The notes beneath the pieces were generated by a model, which worked only from the letters and a program-made list of their open reading frames with translations, did no database searches and had not been told where the DNA came from. A DNA stretch of 63,504 nucleotides from Acanthamoeba castellanii str. Neff (Eukaryota; Discosea; Longamoebia; Acanthamoebidae), in the NCBI RefSeq assembly GCF_000313135.1, contig NW_004457396.1:11281-74784 (forward strand). The letters run 5' to 3'. Made by a program: the position numbers and the translations under genes. How positions within the stretch are numbered: the stretch's first letter is position 1; each line of letters opens with the position of its first letter. This document shows, in pieces, positions 34,353 through 46,224 of this stretch.

Positions 34353-36328
34353 ATGGAGAAGGAAGTGGCAGCGCGGGTGTTTGCGGAGGTGGAGCATGTG
34401 GACCAGTTACGCGCGGCCATTCGGGGGTGCACCTACTTCGACGAACGCCGCGTAGACGACTACGTCGTGTTCAACTACAAGGTGCTAATCATTATTTTCT
34501 TTATCTTTTATCGTGTTTTTGCTAATATTGTGAATATAAAAAGATGGGCCACGCCGATACCTTTCCAAACCCGGCCTTGGCTCCCGACCCCACCACCCGA
34601 GAACACTGGCTCCTCCGGTACCTCCTTTCCCATGTCTGTGCGACCTGCGGTGCACACGGCAGGCAGGGCGTGTGCGGTGGCTGATATATCATGGAATGTG
34701 AGGCGTGAGTGCCGGGGCATCGTGTTTCATGCGGAGACGGGCGCATTGTTGGCGCGACGCTTCCACAAGTTCTTCAACGTCAACGAACTGGACGAGACTC
34801 TGCCAGGTACTCACGCTCGCTTGCTCACACCACCAGCGACACGCACACGCACACGCACCACTGCACACGCACACACTCGTAGATCGCACGCTGACCAAGT
34901 CGCGCATTGTAGAGGAGATCGATTTGCAGGCCACGGGCTACGTGGTGCTCGAGAAGCTGGACGGCAACTTCGTATCGCCCTTCTACACCCAGGGCGAGCT
35001 CAAGTTCGGCACCAAGACGAGCCACCGAAACGGCGAGGCGCGCCAGGTCAACGCCTTTGTCGCCAGCCACGACGGCTACCTGGCCTTCAGCCGGGACTGG
35101 GTTGATCGGGGCTTCTCGCCCATCTTCGAGTGGTGCAGCCCGTGCGACAAGCGGGTGGTGAAGTACCACGAGCCCACGCTCACCCTCACCGCCATCAGGT
35201 GCCGTGCCACCCTTATCGTGTGTGTGTGTGTGTGTGTACCATGGAGAATCCCACAATGCCGCACAACTGATGGTTTGCGAACGCGATGTGTCCCTAATTA
35301 TCATTATCATTAATTGTATACATTTACTTACCGATTTAGTATTTTTTAAAAGAAACAACAAGACCGGCGAGTACGTGCTGTACGAGGAGATGCAACAGAG
35401 CGCGGCGCAAGCCGGCATTCCGGTAGTCAAGGTACATTTGCTGTGGCGCGCACTGACAGCTCGGCGGCCCCACGACTGAACGTTCTGCATCGCCTCCTTA
35501 TGTCGCGGCATGGCACAGGCTTGGCGTGGCTCGGCCGAGAGTGTGAGTGATCTGCTCGCCAAGATCGGTCAGGAAGAGGGTGCGCACCCACTGTACTCCC
35601 TCCGCGGGGTTACAATCTTGGCGCGTGCTGACCCAGTTGACCAGGACTGGAGGGCTGTGTGCTGCGCTTCGACGACGGGCGGATGTACAAGATCAAGACC
35701 TCGTGGTACAGCACGCAGACGGTCAACTCCGATCTGATCTGCCAGGAGCGGATCATCTGGCAGCTCATCCTCAACAACAACATGGACGACGTCAAAGGTA
35801 AAAATCACCACCAGCCCGCCCTGAATCACTCCTTTCTGACACACACACACACACACAGGATCGATCAAGGCACAGCCGGCAGAGGGCGAGGAGTCCTCGG
35901 GCGGCAGGCGCACGATCGAGCTGCTGCGGAAGAAGATCGACCGCTTCTCCGCCCAGCTCTACGGCAATGTGGAGGCCAAGGCCCGAGAGCTGCTCGACCG
36001 AGTCATCCAGGCCCGGCGCGACACCGCCGCCAGCGGCGGCGGAAGCAGCGAAGCAGCGCAGGACGCCCGGCAGCTGGCGGCCAGGCTCGAGCAAGAGGCC
36101 GCCGCATACGAGAAGGCGTTGGTGCGACGGCTGGTCAAGCGCTTCGCATCGCTGGAGTCGATCGAGCGGCTCGCCGCTGGCCCTGGCGATGGTGGCGAGA
36201 CTGCCTATCGAGAGGCGCTGGACCTGTTCCTGGAGGAGACGATCGGGTTCATGGTCGAAGGCACCGAGAAGAAGCACACCTTCGACACCGTGGTCCGCCC
36301 CCTTGGCAGCTCTCTCTACTTCTACTGA
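34353..36328 (+). CDS. T4 Rnl1-type RNA ligase
   Basis: ATP-dependent RNA ligase of the phage T4 Rnl1 family, which seals broken RNA ends, classically tRNA anticodon nicks, through a lysyl-AMP. The start is MEKEVAARVFAEVEHVD. Family signatures in order: RRECRGIVFHAETG, RRFHKFFNVNE, motif I LEKLDGNFVSPF (catalytic Lys in KLDG), KFGTKTSH, motif III/IIIa FEWCSPCDKRVVKYHEP ... LTAIR, and motifs IV-V EGCVLRFDDGRMYKIKTSWY (Lys pair in KIK). A C-terminal helical domain of about 150 residues ends SSLYFY. At least six introns; one contains (CA)n. No kinase or phosphatase repair domain is fused, and no partner gene lies nearby. Eukaryotic spliceosomal-type introns show that it is a resident nuclear gene. 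Confidence 0.85.
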
Positions 36329-36426
36329 CCGACCACCGCTACACGGCGTCGACACAAAAACAATAAAATAAACAATAAGATAAATTAAATTAAAATCTAT
36401 CTAAAATAAAATAAAGACTCAAAAAG

Positions 36427-38650
36427 ATGGACGCGAGCGATCGACGCCGCCTGATTGCTGAAGAAGAGTCGGACGAGGAGGTCCCACATGAAGAGCTGAC
36501 AGAGCTGCACATCCCGATTACCACCAGCTCTACCGCGTTCGAGGCAGAATCCCAAGATGATGCCGAGGGTGCCAACTATGATGCTCGTGACGACGCTGCC
36601 GAAGACCGGCGAAGAGACCGAGGCGCAGCAGCTTCCACCACCACCAATCAAGATGATGATGAAGAAGAGGACCAGCAAGCGCTGCTGGACCACGTGGCCG
36701 CCATCGTAGCCGCAACTGCTGACGAAGGCAACCCAGAAGCTGCCGCCCGCTTGCGAGGCGCTGCCGGCGCCACTGCTGCACGCTCCCTCGAAGACCCCGA
36801 CTTTCGACGTCGCGTCCTCATCAACACCTGGAAGTGCGTACCCCCCTTCATCTTCGTTTTTTTATTTAATTTTAATATTTTTGATATCGGTATCGCATAA
36901 TAATTCATTTTATTTTATTTTTATTCAAAGTCATTTGTTAGATGCACGACTTTATTTGTCATTTATTCTTGCACGACTGATGTTGTGGGTGGCAGGAAAG
37001 TGAATGCGGTGCTGTTCCTGTACCTGGTGCCGGTGACCATCGGCCTCATGGTCATCCTCGCGCTCGACTGGGGAGTACGACCCACACCTCACCTCACCAC
37101 TCCAGCGCTTGTGCTCGTCCTTGGCCTTGGCCTCACAACAACGTTATTACTTTTCATTCTCAACTCGCCATCAAGGCGTCGTGCGAGAAGCCGCTGCAGA
37201 TGTGGGCCACCGTGCAGATGGCCATTCAGCTGGGCCTGCTGGGCCTCTCCGTGGCCGTCATCCTGCAGGCGCCCAAGCCCGACGCCTCCGCCGAAGAAGT
37301 CATCTTTGTGTACGCACACACCAAACCCGCCCGCGTTGTGCAACCACGTCGATTTACCATGTCGTGTGCCGTGTGTGCCGTGTGTGCCGTGTGTGCCGTG
37401 AGCAGATATAGGAGAATGTATTCGTACTATCTCATGAACCGCACGCTGGACATGGCATGGCTGTCCTGGTTCATCATTGGGATGGTGTGGATCTTCGGCG
37501 TGGGGGCCAAGGATTGCGTGCGCTCTCGCCCACAATCCCGTGTGTGTGTGTGTGTGTGTGTGTACCAGCACCGCGTCTCACCACCGCCACACCGCACACA
37601 CAGCCCAACAACGCGCCCTACCTGTTTCGCGGCTGCCTGATCCTGCTCATCATTCAGGTTTCCCCTCTCTTGAGTGAGCATCTTGTTTGGGTTTGATCGT
37701 GCGGTGTGTGCGGTGGCGCGTGTGCGTGTGCGGTGTTTTGGAGCGCATGTCTTACACTTGACCGGACTCGCACACGCACACGCACACGCACCACCGCACA
37801 CACAAGATCGTGCTGGCGACGGTGGGTCTCATGCTCGCCTGCTGCGTCTGCTGCTCCCTGTCCCTTCGGCTTGCGCTAGGGCCGGCCCTTGCCGGCATGG
37901 CCCCTCCGCCACCGCCGGGTACTGCTCACGCTCCGTCTAGCAAGCCATCCATTCTCCTAAAACTCACGCATGCGCGTTCCGTGCGTTGTGTCATGTGCGT
38001 GTCGTGCGTGTGCGTCGTGTGCGTCGTGTGTGTCATAGGTGCGTCGAGCAAAATGATCAACAGTCTGCAGTTGGTCAAGTTCTCCGACGACTTGGGGATC
38101 GATGCTGATCACACCAGGTAGAATCTCGCGTTCCACGTTCGTTGACAAAAGAGCTTCGTCTCCTGCTTGTACTCACTTTTCTTGCGTGTGACCACAGTTG
38201 CGCCATTTGTCTGTCGGACTACGAGAAGGGCCAGGGCCTCCGCTTCCTGCCCTGCAAGCACCACTTCCACGCCGAATGCGTTGACAAGTACCTTTTCTCC
38301 CCCCCTTCGCTCTTCGTTCTTTGTGCCCTCCGCTTTCGTTTTTCGTCGGGCACGCCCATCCGCAGTGACTGTGCTGATCCTTCCTTTGTGACTGGCGTCA
38401 CGCCAGGTGGCTGCGGACGAACAAATCGTGCCCCTTCTGCAAGCAATGCATCGACAAAGAGCCCTCTCCCTCCTCTTTTACCACAACTTCCTCTTCACCA
38501 TCGTCTCCATCTCCATCATCCTCCTCATCCTCCTCTCCCGCCACCACCACCTCTTCTTCATCTTCTTCTTCCTCTCCCTCCCTCTTTTCAGGCCGCCCGT
38601 CCATCGCCTCCTCCAACCCACTGACCGACATCGAAATGGGCGAAATGTGA
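36427..38650 (+). CDS. Multi-spanning RING-H2 E3 ubiquitin ligase
   Basis: Membrane ubiquitin ligase. The N-terminal 130 residues are acidic and Ala/Asp/Glu-rich. Four or five hydrophobic segments follow in separate exons (VLFLYLVPVTIGLMVILALD, LGLLGLSVAVIL, MAWLSWFIIGMVWIFG, LATVGLMLACCVCC). After a short linker comes a canonical RING-H2: CAICLSDYEKGQGLRFLPCK, then HHFHAECVDKWL and CPFCKQ. The C-terminus is a long Ser/Thr tract ending TDIEMGEM. The arrangement (membrane domain then cytosolic RING) resembles plant and protist transmembrane RING ligases. Substrates unknown. Starts 98 bases after the RNA ligase stop, same strand. Confidence 0.85.
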
Positions 38651-38707
38651 CACGTCACCATTTCTTTTTCTTTTGGTTTTCACTAAAATTGATTATTTTC
38701 GTAGGAC

Positions 38708-40398
38708 TCACGAGCTGGTGGCGATGGAGTAGGCGTACCACTGCTTGGCGGCGCGGGCCACGGCCTTCTCGACGGCGCCGGCCCAGTCGAGACCGCGCTC
38801 GCGCAGCCACGCCTGGGCCGCGGGGTCGGCCTGGACGCTGGCCACAGCGCCCGCCACGAACTCGGGCGTACGCCTCCGGACGAACCGGCCCGCGCAGTGC
38901 TCCCGCACCACCGGGCGCAGGTTCGCCTCCGCCACGAACTCGTCCACGAACTCGTCGATCGCCTCTTGATTTTCGTCTTCTTCCTCCTCGTCGTCGTCAT
39001 CTTCATCTTCGTCGTCGTCGTCCTCTTCATGGTCATCGTCGAGAGCGGGCACCAAGATATCGATACCGAACGACGACAGAAACGAGGAGTCGACGCGAGG
39101 GTTGGGGCGCGTCGCCATCCGCACCACCACAGTCTGCTCATCGTCGCCGTCGCCCACGCGGCACGCCACGGTCTTGGTCCACGCGTCGATGTCCGAAGGC
39201 TGCGCAGCTGCGGCGGCCGCCGCCGCAGAGTCCAGGTCGCCCCAGAGGTCGTGGCCGGCCTGGAGGAGGCATCGCTCGGTGCGCCAGTCGAAGAGGGACG
39301 CGCCGGTGCCCGGACCGAACGGGTTGATCTCCACCAGCTGCACGCGCAGGTCGGCCCTCTCCTCCGGTTCGCCCAGGAGCACAAAGTCCGCCACGTAAGC
39401 CCACTCGCGGTACGCCCGCGGCACCTAATCGCACACACGCACGTGAGCCACACACACACACACACACACAGGACACAGACAAGACACACGCGCACGAGAC
39501 GCACTGGGTTGAGTGAGTACTTTGTCGCGGAGGCCTTGGTGGACGAAGAGGTGGTGGATCTTGTCGGCGATGAGCTGGTGCTGGTCGGCCCAGGCCGGGT
39601 AGTGGCAGTACTCGTTGTACTGGGTGATCGCCACCACCCGATCCCGCACCACGAAGGTGCGGAACTCGCGGTCGAGCCGCATCGACTCCTCCCAGGCCCG
39701 CACCACCACGCACAGGTCCCACCGGGCCTCAGCGGCGTTGGCCAGGGCGTGGAGCACGCTGCTCTGGATGCGCTCGCTCTTGAGCAGTAGGTCGAGCGCG
39801 CCGCGGCCCGACTCGACCTTCATCACGCGCAGCGAGGCGGCGAAGAGGGCGCGGATGCGGTCGTTGAGGGTGCGGCCCTCGGACTCGGTCGCAGCCAGCT
39901 CCTCCCGCACGATCGGGACCACGCGCGGGTGCTCGGTCCACCCACGGCCCACGTCCTTCGGGCTCTGCGTCGACAGCCGCACGAACACGGCTCCGCCTGG
40001 CACCACACGCGCACGCGATCAACCAAACAAATTGGGCTTGCGTGTGCGGTCGCGCGCATGTTGTGTGCGGTCGTGCGTGGGCTACCGTTGAAGTCGGTGT
40101 CGATCACGTTTTGAATTGTGCGTTCGAGCTCGTTGATGACTTCTGGCGCGCCGCCGGCGTGGCCGGCCTCGGCCTCGGCTTCGTCTCCCAGGCGTCGCCG
40201 CCGCTTGTGCTCCTTGGCGAGGGCTCGCGCCTGGTCTACCGTCAGCGGCACAAACCGGCTGCGCATGGTGCAGCCGCCGCCGCCGCTGAGCTCCTTCTCG
40301 CCGGCCACCGCGTCGTACCACCGCTGGATGTCGAACGCCCCCAGGTAGTTGAACTTCTCCTGCGAGTGGGGCACCAAGGTGAACGGGTTCAGCTCCAT
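38708..40398 (-). CDS. CDC123: CDC123/D123 family translation-initiation assembly factor
   Basis: ATP-grasp-like protein that helps assemble the eIF2 complex in the cytosol and so links to start of the cell cycle. The start is MELNPFTLVPHSQ at 40398. Motifs: AVFVRLSTQSPKDVG (nucleotide-binding), VVRAWEESMRLDREFRTFV, AITQYNEYCHYPAW (D123 signature), YVADFVLLGEPEERADLRV and VEINPFGPGTGASLFDW (metal-binding region). It carries an acidic insert (DDDHEEDDDDEDED) and a C-terminal extension beyond the usual 330-residue length. Three or four exons with GTACGT-like donors and CA-rich introns. Divergent from the SUZ12 gene, about 70 bases away. Confidence 0.9.
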
Positions 40399-40468
40399 GG
40401 AAGTCGTGTGATTTTGTTTGTCTCTTTGGCTTTCTTTTTTTTTGGCGCCCACAACAAAAGAAAGAACA

Positions 40469-43400
40469 ATGTTGTGCTTGGGTTTGGTGAAGTGAACTTG
40501 TTCCAGCATTTTTCCTGACAGAGCGGCGCTTTCTGGTGAAATTGGAGCACTACTTCACACAGGCAGTGCTGGAAAAGGCAGGAAGCCGCCACCAGGGAGC
40601 TGAAGTTGTGGGTTAGTGATGTTTCATGGTCACAGCTTGGGCGCAAGGGCCATCAGTATAGTATAGCTTAGTTGCCCACCACACATTTTATGCTTGGCAA
40701 TGCAGGAGGATGGTGGGAAGCCAGTACAGGCAAAGTATGGTTTTGTCACCAAATCAATGGGACTTAACATGCTGTTCCACAATGAGTTTGATGAAGCTCT
40801 TGATGAGGAGGCTTTTGTCCAGGCCTACTGGCGCACCACCACTCATGTTGTATGTGCACCTTGCACCTCCAAACACACTATGGCTGCTTGGACTAATTGA
40901 GCAACATTTTCTTTGTCTCTCAGCACCCCTTCTTGCACCACAACTTGAGCTATCATGTGAAGGATGCTCCTAGGTGCTATTTACTCTGGGTTGTTAGCAT
41001 GCATTTAAACTGTTGATCCAACCCACACCACACCCACATTGCCAGGAGAAGGAACCAGCAGCAGGCAATGGCTGAGAGCAGGGCAGCAAGAGCCAGAATA
41101 CTAGAAGCAAAGTTGCAGAAGCCAGAGCAGCTCAGGTAGCACGGCCTATCCTGTGCATTTTTTCCTTACCACTCAACCCACACCACACCCACATTGCACA
41201 TGTGCTGTGCCACCAGGCATCAGAAGTACTACCTGGAGCTCCAGGGGTGCATCAGGGCTGAGCATGAACGGCCCTCTTGGGATGGCATTGCTGAAGTAGT
41301 AGTTGGCCTCTATCGCCATGCGGTGAGCACAATCCCCTCCTTCCTTGCCACACTTTCAACATTCCTCTCATTCTGTTTTCTATGTGTTGTGTTACGTTGT
41401 GTGCGTCGTGTCTCGTGTCGTGTGTTCTGTGTGCGGTGTAAGACTTTTGGCACGCGACCGCACACGTGCCTTGGTTGGTGGCGTCACAGGCCGTCCAGCG
41501 AGCTGACGGCCCGCTGTTGGCGTGAGGTGCTCACCCTTGAGCTCCCCCAGCCCGACACAGGCGACCCAGCCCTCAACCGCCAACTTATCGCCCTCTTCTA
41601 CGTCCGGCTGTTCGGCGAGCCACCGCCGACGACCCCCTGGCAAGAACTCGGCCTCGCAGAGATCTCGCCGGCACCCATGCGCCACTGGGAAGAGACCGCA
41701 GCGACGGCCAAAGCCGAAGTCGAAACGAGCAGCAACGACGGTGGGCTGTTGTGTGCTCGAGTCACTGTCAGCGCCCTGTTCGACCTCGAATCCATCTGGC
41801 TGTTCCGCCGCCGACACAACTCGCCAGGTTGGTACTGGCATCTGTGTGCGGTGTGTGCGGTGTTGCGTGTGCTTGTGCCCTGGTTGGATAGTTGACTTCG
41901 CACGCAGGTCTAGCCTACTCAGGCGTCATGGGCGACAAAGTCACAGAGCTCCACTTCACCATCACCCCACCACAGCCCGAGGTACCCTCACGACAACGAC
42001 ACGCGATGAACCACCACTCATTGCTCACTCGCAAGATCGCTGGGTCATGGCAGGAGGCTCCCAGGAGAGGCAACCAGAGGCCTCCACTTCCATCCGCACA
42101 CCCCGTCCCTCGGCCTTCACCTGCGCCATCGTCGTCTTCGTCTTCATCATCATCGTCGAGGCGCTCGTCCTCATCTTCATCTTCATCTTCATCGTCGTCG
42201 TCTGAGCCGACCATCGCGGTCTTGCTGGAAACTCTGGCCGCTCAGCGCAGGCGCACAGCTGCGCCCTACCCCGGCCGCCAACAACAACAACGACGACAAC
42301 ATCCAGAGCTCGAGCCCGAATCTTCAGTCCACGAGGCCACGCTGACCGAGGCCGCCTGCACGATCGTCACCCGCCACCTTAAGCGCAGGAAGTACCTGGC
42401 CGGCCGCGACGGTGATGAGGACTGGGCGCCGAACGTAACCTACCACTACGTCGGCACCGGCGGCCGCCTCGGACCGGAGCAGGTTCTGCTCAAGCAGCCC
42501 GCCCCCGACCTGCGGTGCCCATTCAAGGGCTGCGCGCTCAGCTGCGACGAAGAGGGCGACGCGCTACGGCGCGACCTCGGCCTGCTCGAGGAGGCCATCG
42601 CTCAGGGCCAGGCGGCAGCGACGGCAGTGGATTGGGTGGTGGGCCGGGTGGCGGCACGGCTGCGGGCGCTGCTGCTCCACCTCCACAACGAACATGCCCG
42701 CGGCTTCGTGATCACCTACGGCAAGAACGAAAGAGAAAACGAAAACGAAAACGAAAACGAAAGCGAAAGCGAAAACGACGATGACGGCGGTGTGCTTCGG
42801 ATCACTATACGACGGCGAGGTGAGGATGATCATTCGCAAGAGGAGGACCGCTGGCGACCCTTCCAGTTCGTCGCCCGCAAGCGACGCATGACCGGGCTCA
42901 GGCTTGACGCCTACATGCCACCGTGCGAGGCCACCACCAGGGTACTCCCCGAGCAGCCCAGCCCGGTGGTGGTCCAGCCACAGGCGGCCAACGAAGAAGA
43001 AGAAGAAGCGATTGCTGCGCTGCATGGCCTGGGGAGGAAGCCAATGCAGACCGCTGAAGAGAATGAAGAGGAAGAGGAAGAGGAAGAGGAAGAAGAGGAA
43101 GAAGAAGAAGAGGAAGAAGAAGAAGAGGAAGAGAAGGTTGCGCTGCCCAGGCGAAGTCCGAGACTGCGTGAGCTCCGGAGGAGACAGGAGGCCCAGGTGG
43201 AGAAAAGGAAAAAACCAAAACAGCGGGTCTCACCGCCACCACGGCGAAAGTTGGCGACTCGGGAACCGGCCAGCAAGACGAAGGGCAGACACCACCTTAG
43301 CCGCCGAGATCGCGAAGCGTACGCACTGCCCGTGTTTTGTGGGTAGTCTCATATCGTGTGTGTCGTGTGGGACAAGTGCTTAAGTGCCGGTGTGTGTGAC

Positions 43401-44151
43401 TTGCTCGGCTGGCCTGTGCTGCGACACAGAATGGCTACTGCGGAGTGGTATCACTCGGCCACGTGGGAGCGGGGGCGGGCGGATGAGCTCGAGGTTGACT
43501 CGGAAGACGAGCCCGACGTCTCGTGGATCCTTCCCTACCGTAAGGAGGTAAACCCTTCTTCTACGAAACACACTCACACACACGCACACACATACACACG
43601 CACACGACGACAACAACACGCACATGCACTGACATGCGATCGGATGAGCACACAGAGGCTGTATGCCATCCCTGACTTGTCGAGCCAAGAAAAGGACATC
43701 ATGTGGTTGTGGAATGCCGAACAGCTCATCAACCCTGTGCGGTCGAAAAAACAGGTTGCCCCTCCCAGCCGCCGCGCCACACGACACCACAACGCCACAA
43801 CAAGACACCGCCCGACCAACGACACACGACACAATGACACCGAGGTCACAGGTTGCGGAGCGCTTTCTGACGATGGTCAAGAACAACGCTGAGTACATCT
43901 TGCGTAGGAATCCCCTGCACGGCGGAAGCCTGGAAGTGATCTGACCTGGCTTGTGCGTGTGCGTGTGTGTGTGTGTGTGTTGCGGTGGTGCGTGTGCGGT
44001 GAATGCAGGCGACGGCAGAAGAGTGGCGCTGCTTGCATTTGCTCGCAACTTTCGCCACCACGAGATTTTGACTGCGGCAGACTGGGTCCAGTTCTCGGCC
44101 GACCTCCACGCCGCTGAAGAGCAACTCTTGCGTCGAATGAGCGATGAATGA
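40469..44151 (+). CDS. SUZ12: SUZ12 homologue (Polycomb repressive complex 2)
   Basis: Core non-catalytic subunit of PRC2, which trimethylates H3K27. The C-terminal VEFS box is clear: EWYHSATWERGRADELEVDS with DSEDEPDVSW, then IPDLSSQEKDIMWLWNAEQL (compare GEKEVMKLWN), ILRRNPLHGG and FARNFRHHEILTAADW. Upstream is the C2H2-type finger CPFKGCALSC ... LHLHNEHARGFV (about 42517-42715). The N-terminal part has HPFLHHNLSYHVK, matching APIFLHRTLTYMS-like sequence of SUZ12. Between finger and VEFS box are acidic and (EN)n runs. The exon at 41900-43338 joins by GG|A to ATGGCTACTGCG after a 93-base intron. The start is uncertain: a 13-base first exon at 40469-40481 (MLCL) is one possibility. Its 5' third (40600-41330) is CpG-poor, unlike the rest. 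Confidence 0.85.
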
Positions 44152-44224
44152 CACACCGCACACACCGCACACACCGCACACGCTACAGACCATAGGTGGT
44201 GTATTTCACAGCGCACATGCACGC

Positions 44225-45790
44225 TCATACTTTGATGCGCTCGATGGTCCACTTCTTCTGGGCGAGCTCTTCGAGCAGAGAGGCGTACTCGCGCACCAGG
44301 CCGTCGAAGCCGGCGCCAGCGCGCTCGTATCGCTGGATCTGCTCCGCGGCCTCCTCGTGCTGGGCCATCGTCTCCTCGATGGCGCACTCCAGGTGCTGCC
44401 GCACCTTCGTCAGCGCCGCCACCTTCGACGGCGTATAGGTGTCCCTCAGCACCTGGCTCTGCAGCAACCTGTGCGGGTAGACACGTACACGACACACGAC
44501 ACACGACACACGACACACGACACACGGCACACGGCACACGGCACACGGCACACGGCACACGGCACACGGCACACGGCACACGACACACAAAGTGAGAAAA
44601 GGCGAATTGGTAAGAGGGAGCGAGGCAAACGCACTTGAGTCGGTTGATCAGGTGTTGGCAGTTGGCCTGGAGCCACTTGCTGTAGACCTGGTCCTGGTTG
44701 AATTGCTGCGAGAGCTTGAAGTCCCGCAGGATCTCGCTCACCACCTGGAACGTCTTGTCCAGCACCTGGCAGTACTCGGCAAAGGAGAGGGCGGCGGTGA
44801 GCCCGTCGACGTCCAGCTGCTTGCGCTCGGCCAGCAGCTGCTCCTTCTTCTTTGCGATGACCTCCGCGATCGGTGGCGACTTCTTGTTGCTCTTGGCCAC
44901 TGCTCACAGCGCGCGTTGAACCGGTTTGTTGTTAAACAACAAACACGAGCCGAGCGCGCTATATAAATCGGTGGGGAGGTGGGTGGGGGTACGAGTCTGG
45001 GGCGAGCCAAGGGGATCGTTGAACTCTGCGATCTCCTGCACCTTTCGTCGTAGCCGCTCGTCCAGTTCGGCGATGATATATTGGTACAGCTCTTGTCGCT
45101 CCTGCAGCAAAGCACACGCATAACACAGACCAGACCGTCGTCGTCGAGTGTCAGCCACATGTGAAGACAAAACAAGTCAGCGCAGTTGTTGCCACGCGTG
45201 AGAGGAAATGCAATGTTACCTCGGCAAACTTGCTCGGAGCCTTGCTGGCGATGGCCAGCTCGATGTCTTCCTTCTTCAGGCCCAGCAGGGTGACGCAAGG
45301 CTTGCCGCTGGCCTCTCCCCTGTGCGGCGTTGTCGGCTTGTCTCCCCCGGGAGCGGTGGCGGTCGGCGGCTCGAGGACCAGGCTGTGCGTCACCTCGGCC
45401 GCGAGGATCACGTTGTGCATCGAGTCATAGACCTTGGGGGTGGCACCGGGCAGAGAGGAGCTCCCCTTGGCCCGCGACTGGAGCCTGCGTGTGGCGATGA
45501 TGTCCTTTGCCTCGGTGTAGAGTGCGCCCACCCGCAGGTGTCGCTCTCGCTCGACTCGCAACGCAGCCTCCGCCTGCGGTTGTCAATTTTCGTGGCCAGA
45601 TGAGCCCAACCGATGTAGAATCTGAAGAATCAGGATTTACCTTTTCGTAGGATTCCTTGAGCGCCTTTCTTTCTCCCATTGGGGCGATGATCGCATTCAG
45701 CCGCTCGAGCAATTCATTGAATCTGGGGTTGGCCATCCGCAGGTCCTGCGACACATAAATTGGCAACGGCATCGGCTTCAATCCCTCCAT
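44225..45790 (-). CDS. HAUS4: Augmin complex subunit HAUS4/AUG4
   Basis: Coiled-coil subunit of augmin, which recruits gamma-tubulin to branch microtubules in the spindle. The start is MEGLKPMPLPIYVSQDLR. The sequence NPRFNELLERLNAIIAPMGE followed by RVERERHLRVGALYTEAKDI matches the plant AUG4 pattern (LIDQLERHCLAPDG ... ERxRYLEAMAxYxEA). The block PKVYDSMHNVILAAEVTHSL matches SPQVYESLExRLVVAEAA. Later exons are helical: QELYQYIIAELDERLRRKVQ, VIAKKKEQLLAERKQLDVDG and HLECAIEETMAQHEEAAEQI, ending IERIKV. Introns carry strong CACACGA/CACACGG repeats. Length (about 390 residues) fits the family. Identification rests on pattern similarity of coiled-coil sequence, so moderate confidence. Confidence 0.65.
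44488..44588. repeat. (ACACGACAC/ACACGGC)n intronic repeat
   Basis: Tandem ACACACG and ACACGGC-type units, about 100 bases, in a HAUS4 intron. Confidence 0.8.
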
Positions 45791-46224
45791 CCTTGTGCTC
45801 TATCGTTCGCTTCTTCGATGGGAATCTTCCTGTTTCGATTGCTGTGCCAAAGAGTTTGTTTTGTTGGCAGAGTTGGCGCCTCTTTTTTGGCGCGAAAGCG
45901 GCCAGATTTGGAAAAGTTATTTCACTTGTTTTCCTTTCGGGCCACGGTCTGCCGACACCAAAGCGACGCTGCCCGCTGAGGCGGACGACAGGTGACGAGT
46001 GCTTGGTCGACAGCAAACCCAGTTAGGGCAACCACACACGAGCGCAAGCCTTCTGCAAGCTCTCTTTGCACTCCTCACACCCACGAGCCCCTCCTCGCTG
46101 CCTCCTTCCATCTCTGCTCGAGCGTCGATCGGATCGAACCAATATCCGTTCGTTATACCACAAGGAGGGGCTCCACACTCATCTCATTCGAAAAGAACCG
46201 AGATAGTAGAGCAGATTAGAGAAA
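45791..46224. other. Divergent intergenic region
   Basis: Lies between HAUS4 (minus) and the kinase gene (plus). It presumably holds both promoters. No element recognised. Confidence 0.4.

Noticed and set aside
44955..44970. CTATATAAATC as a promoter TATA box
   Set aside because: It lies within an intron of the HAUS4 gene with no start codon suitably placed on the plus strand.
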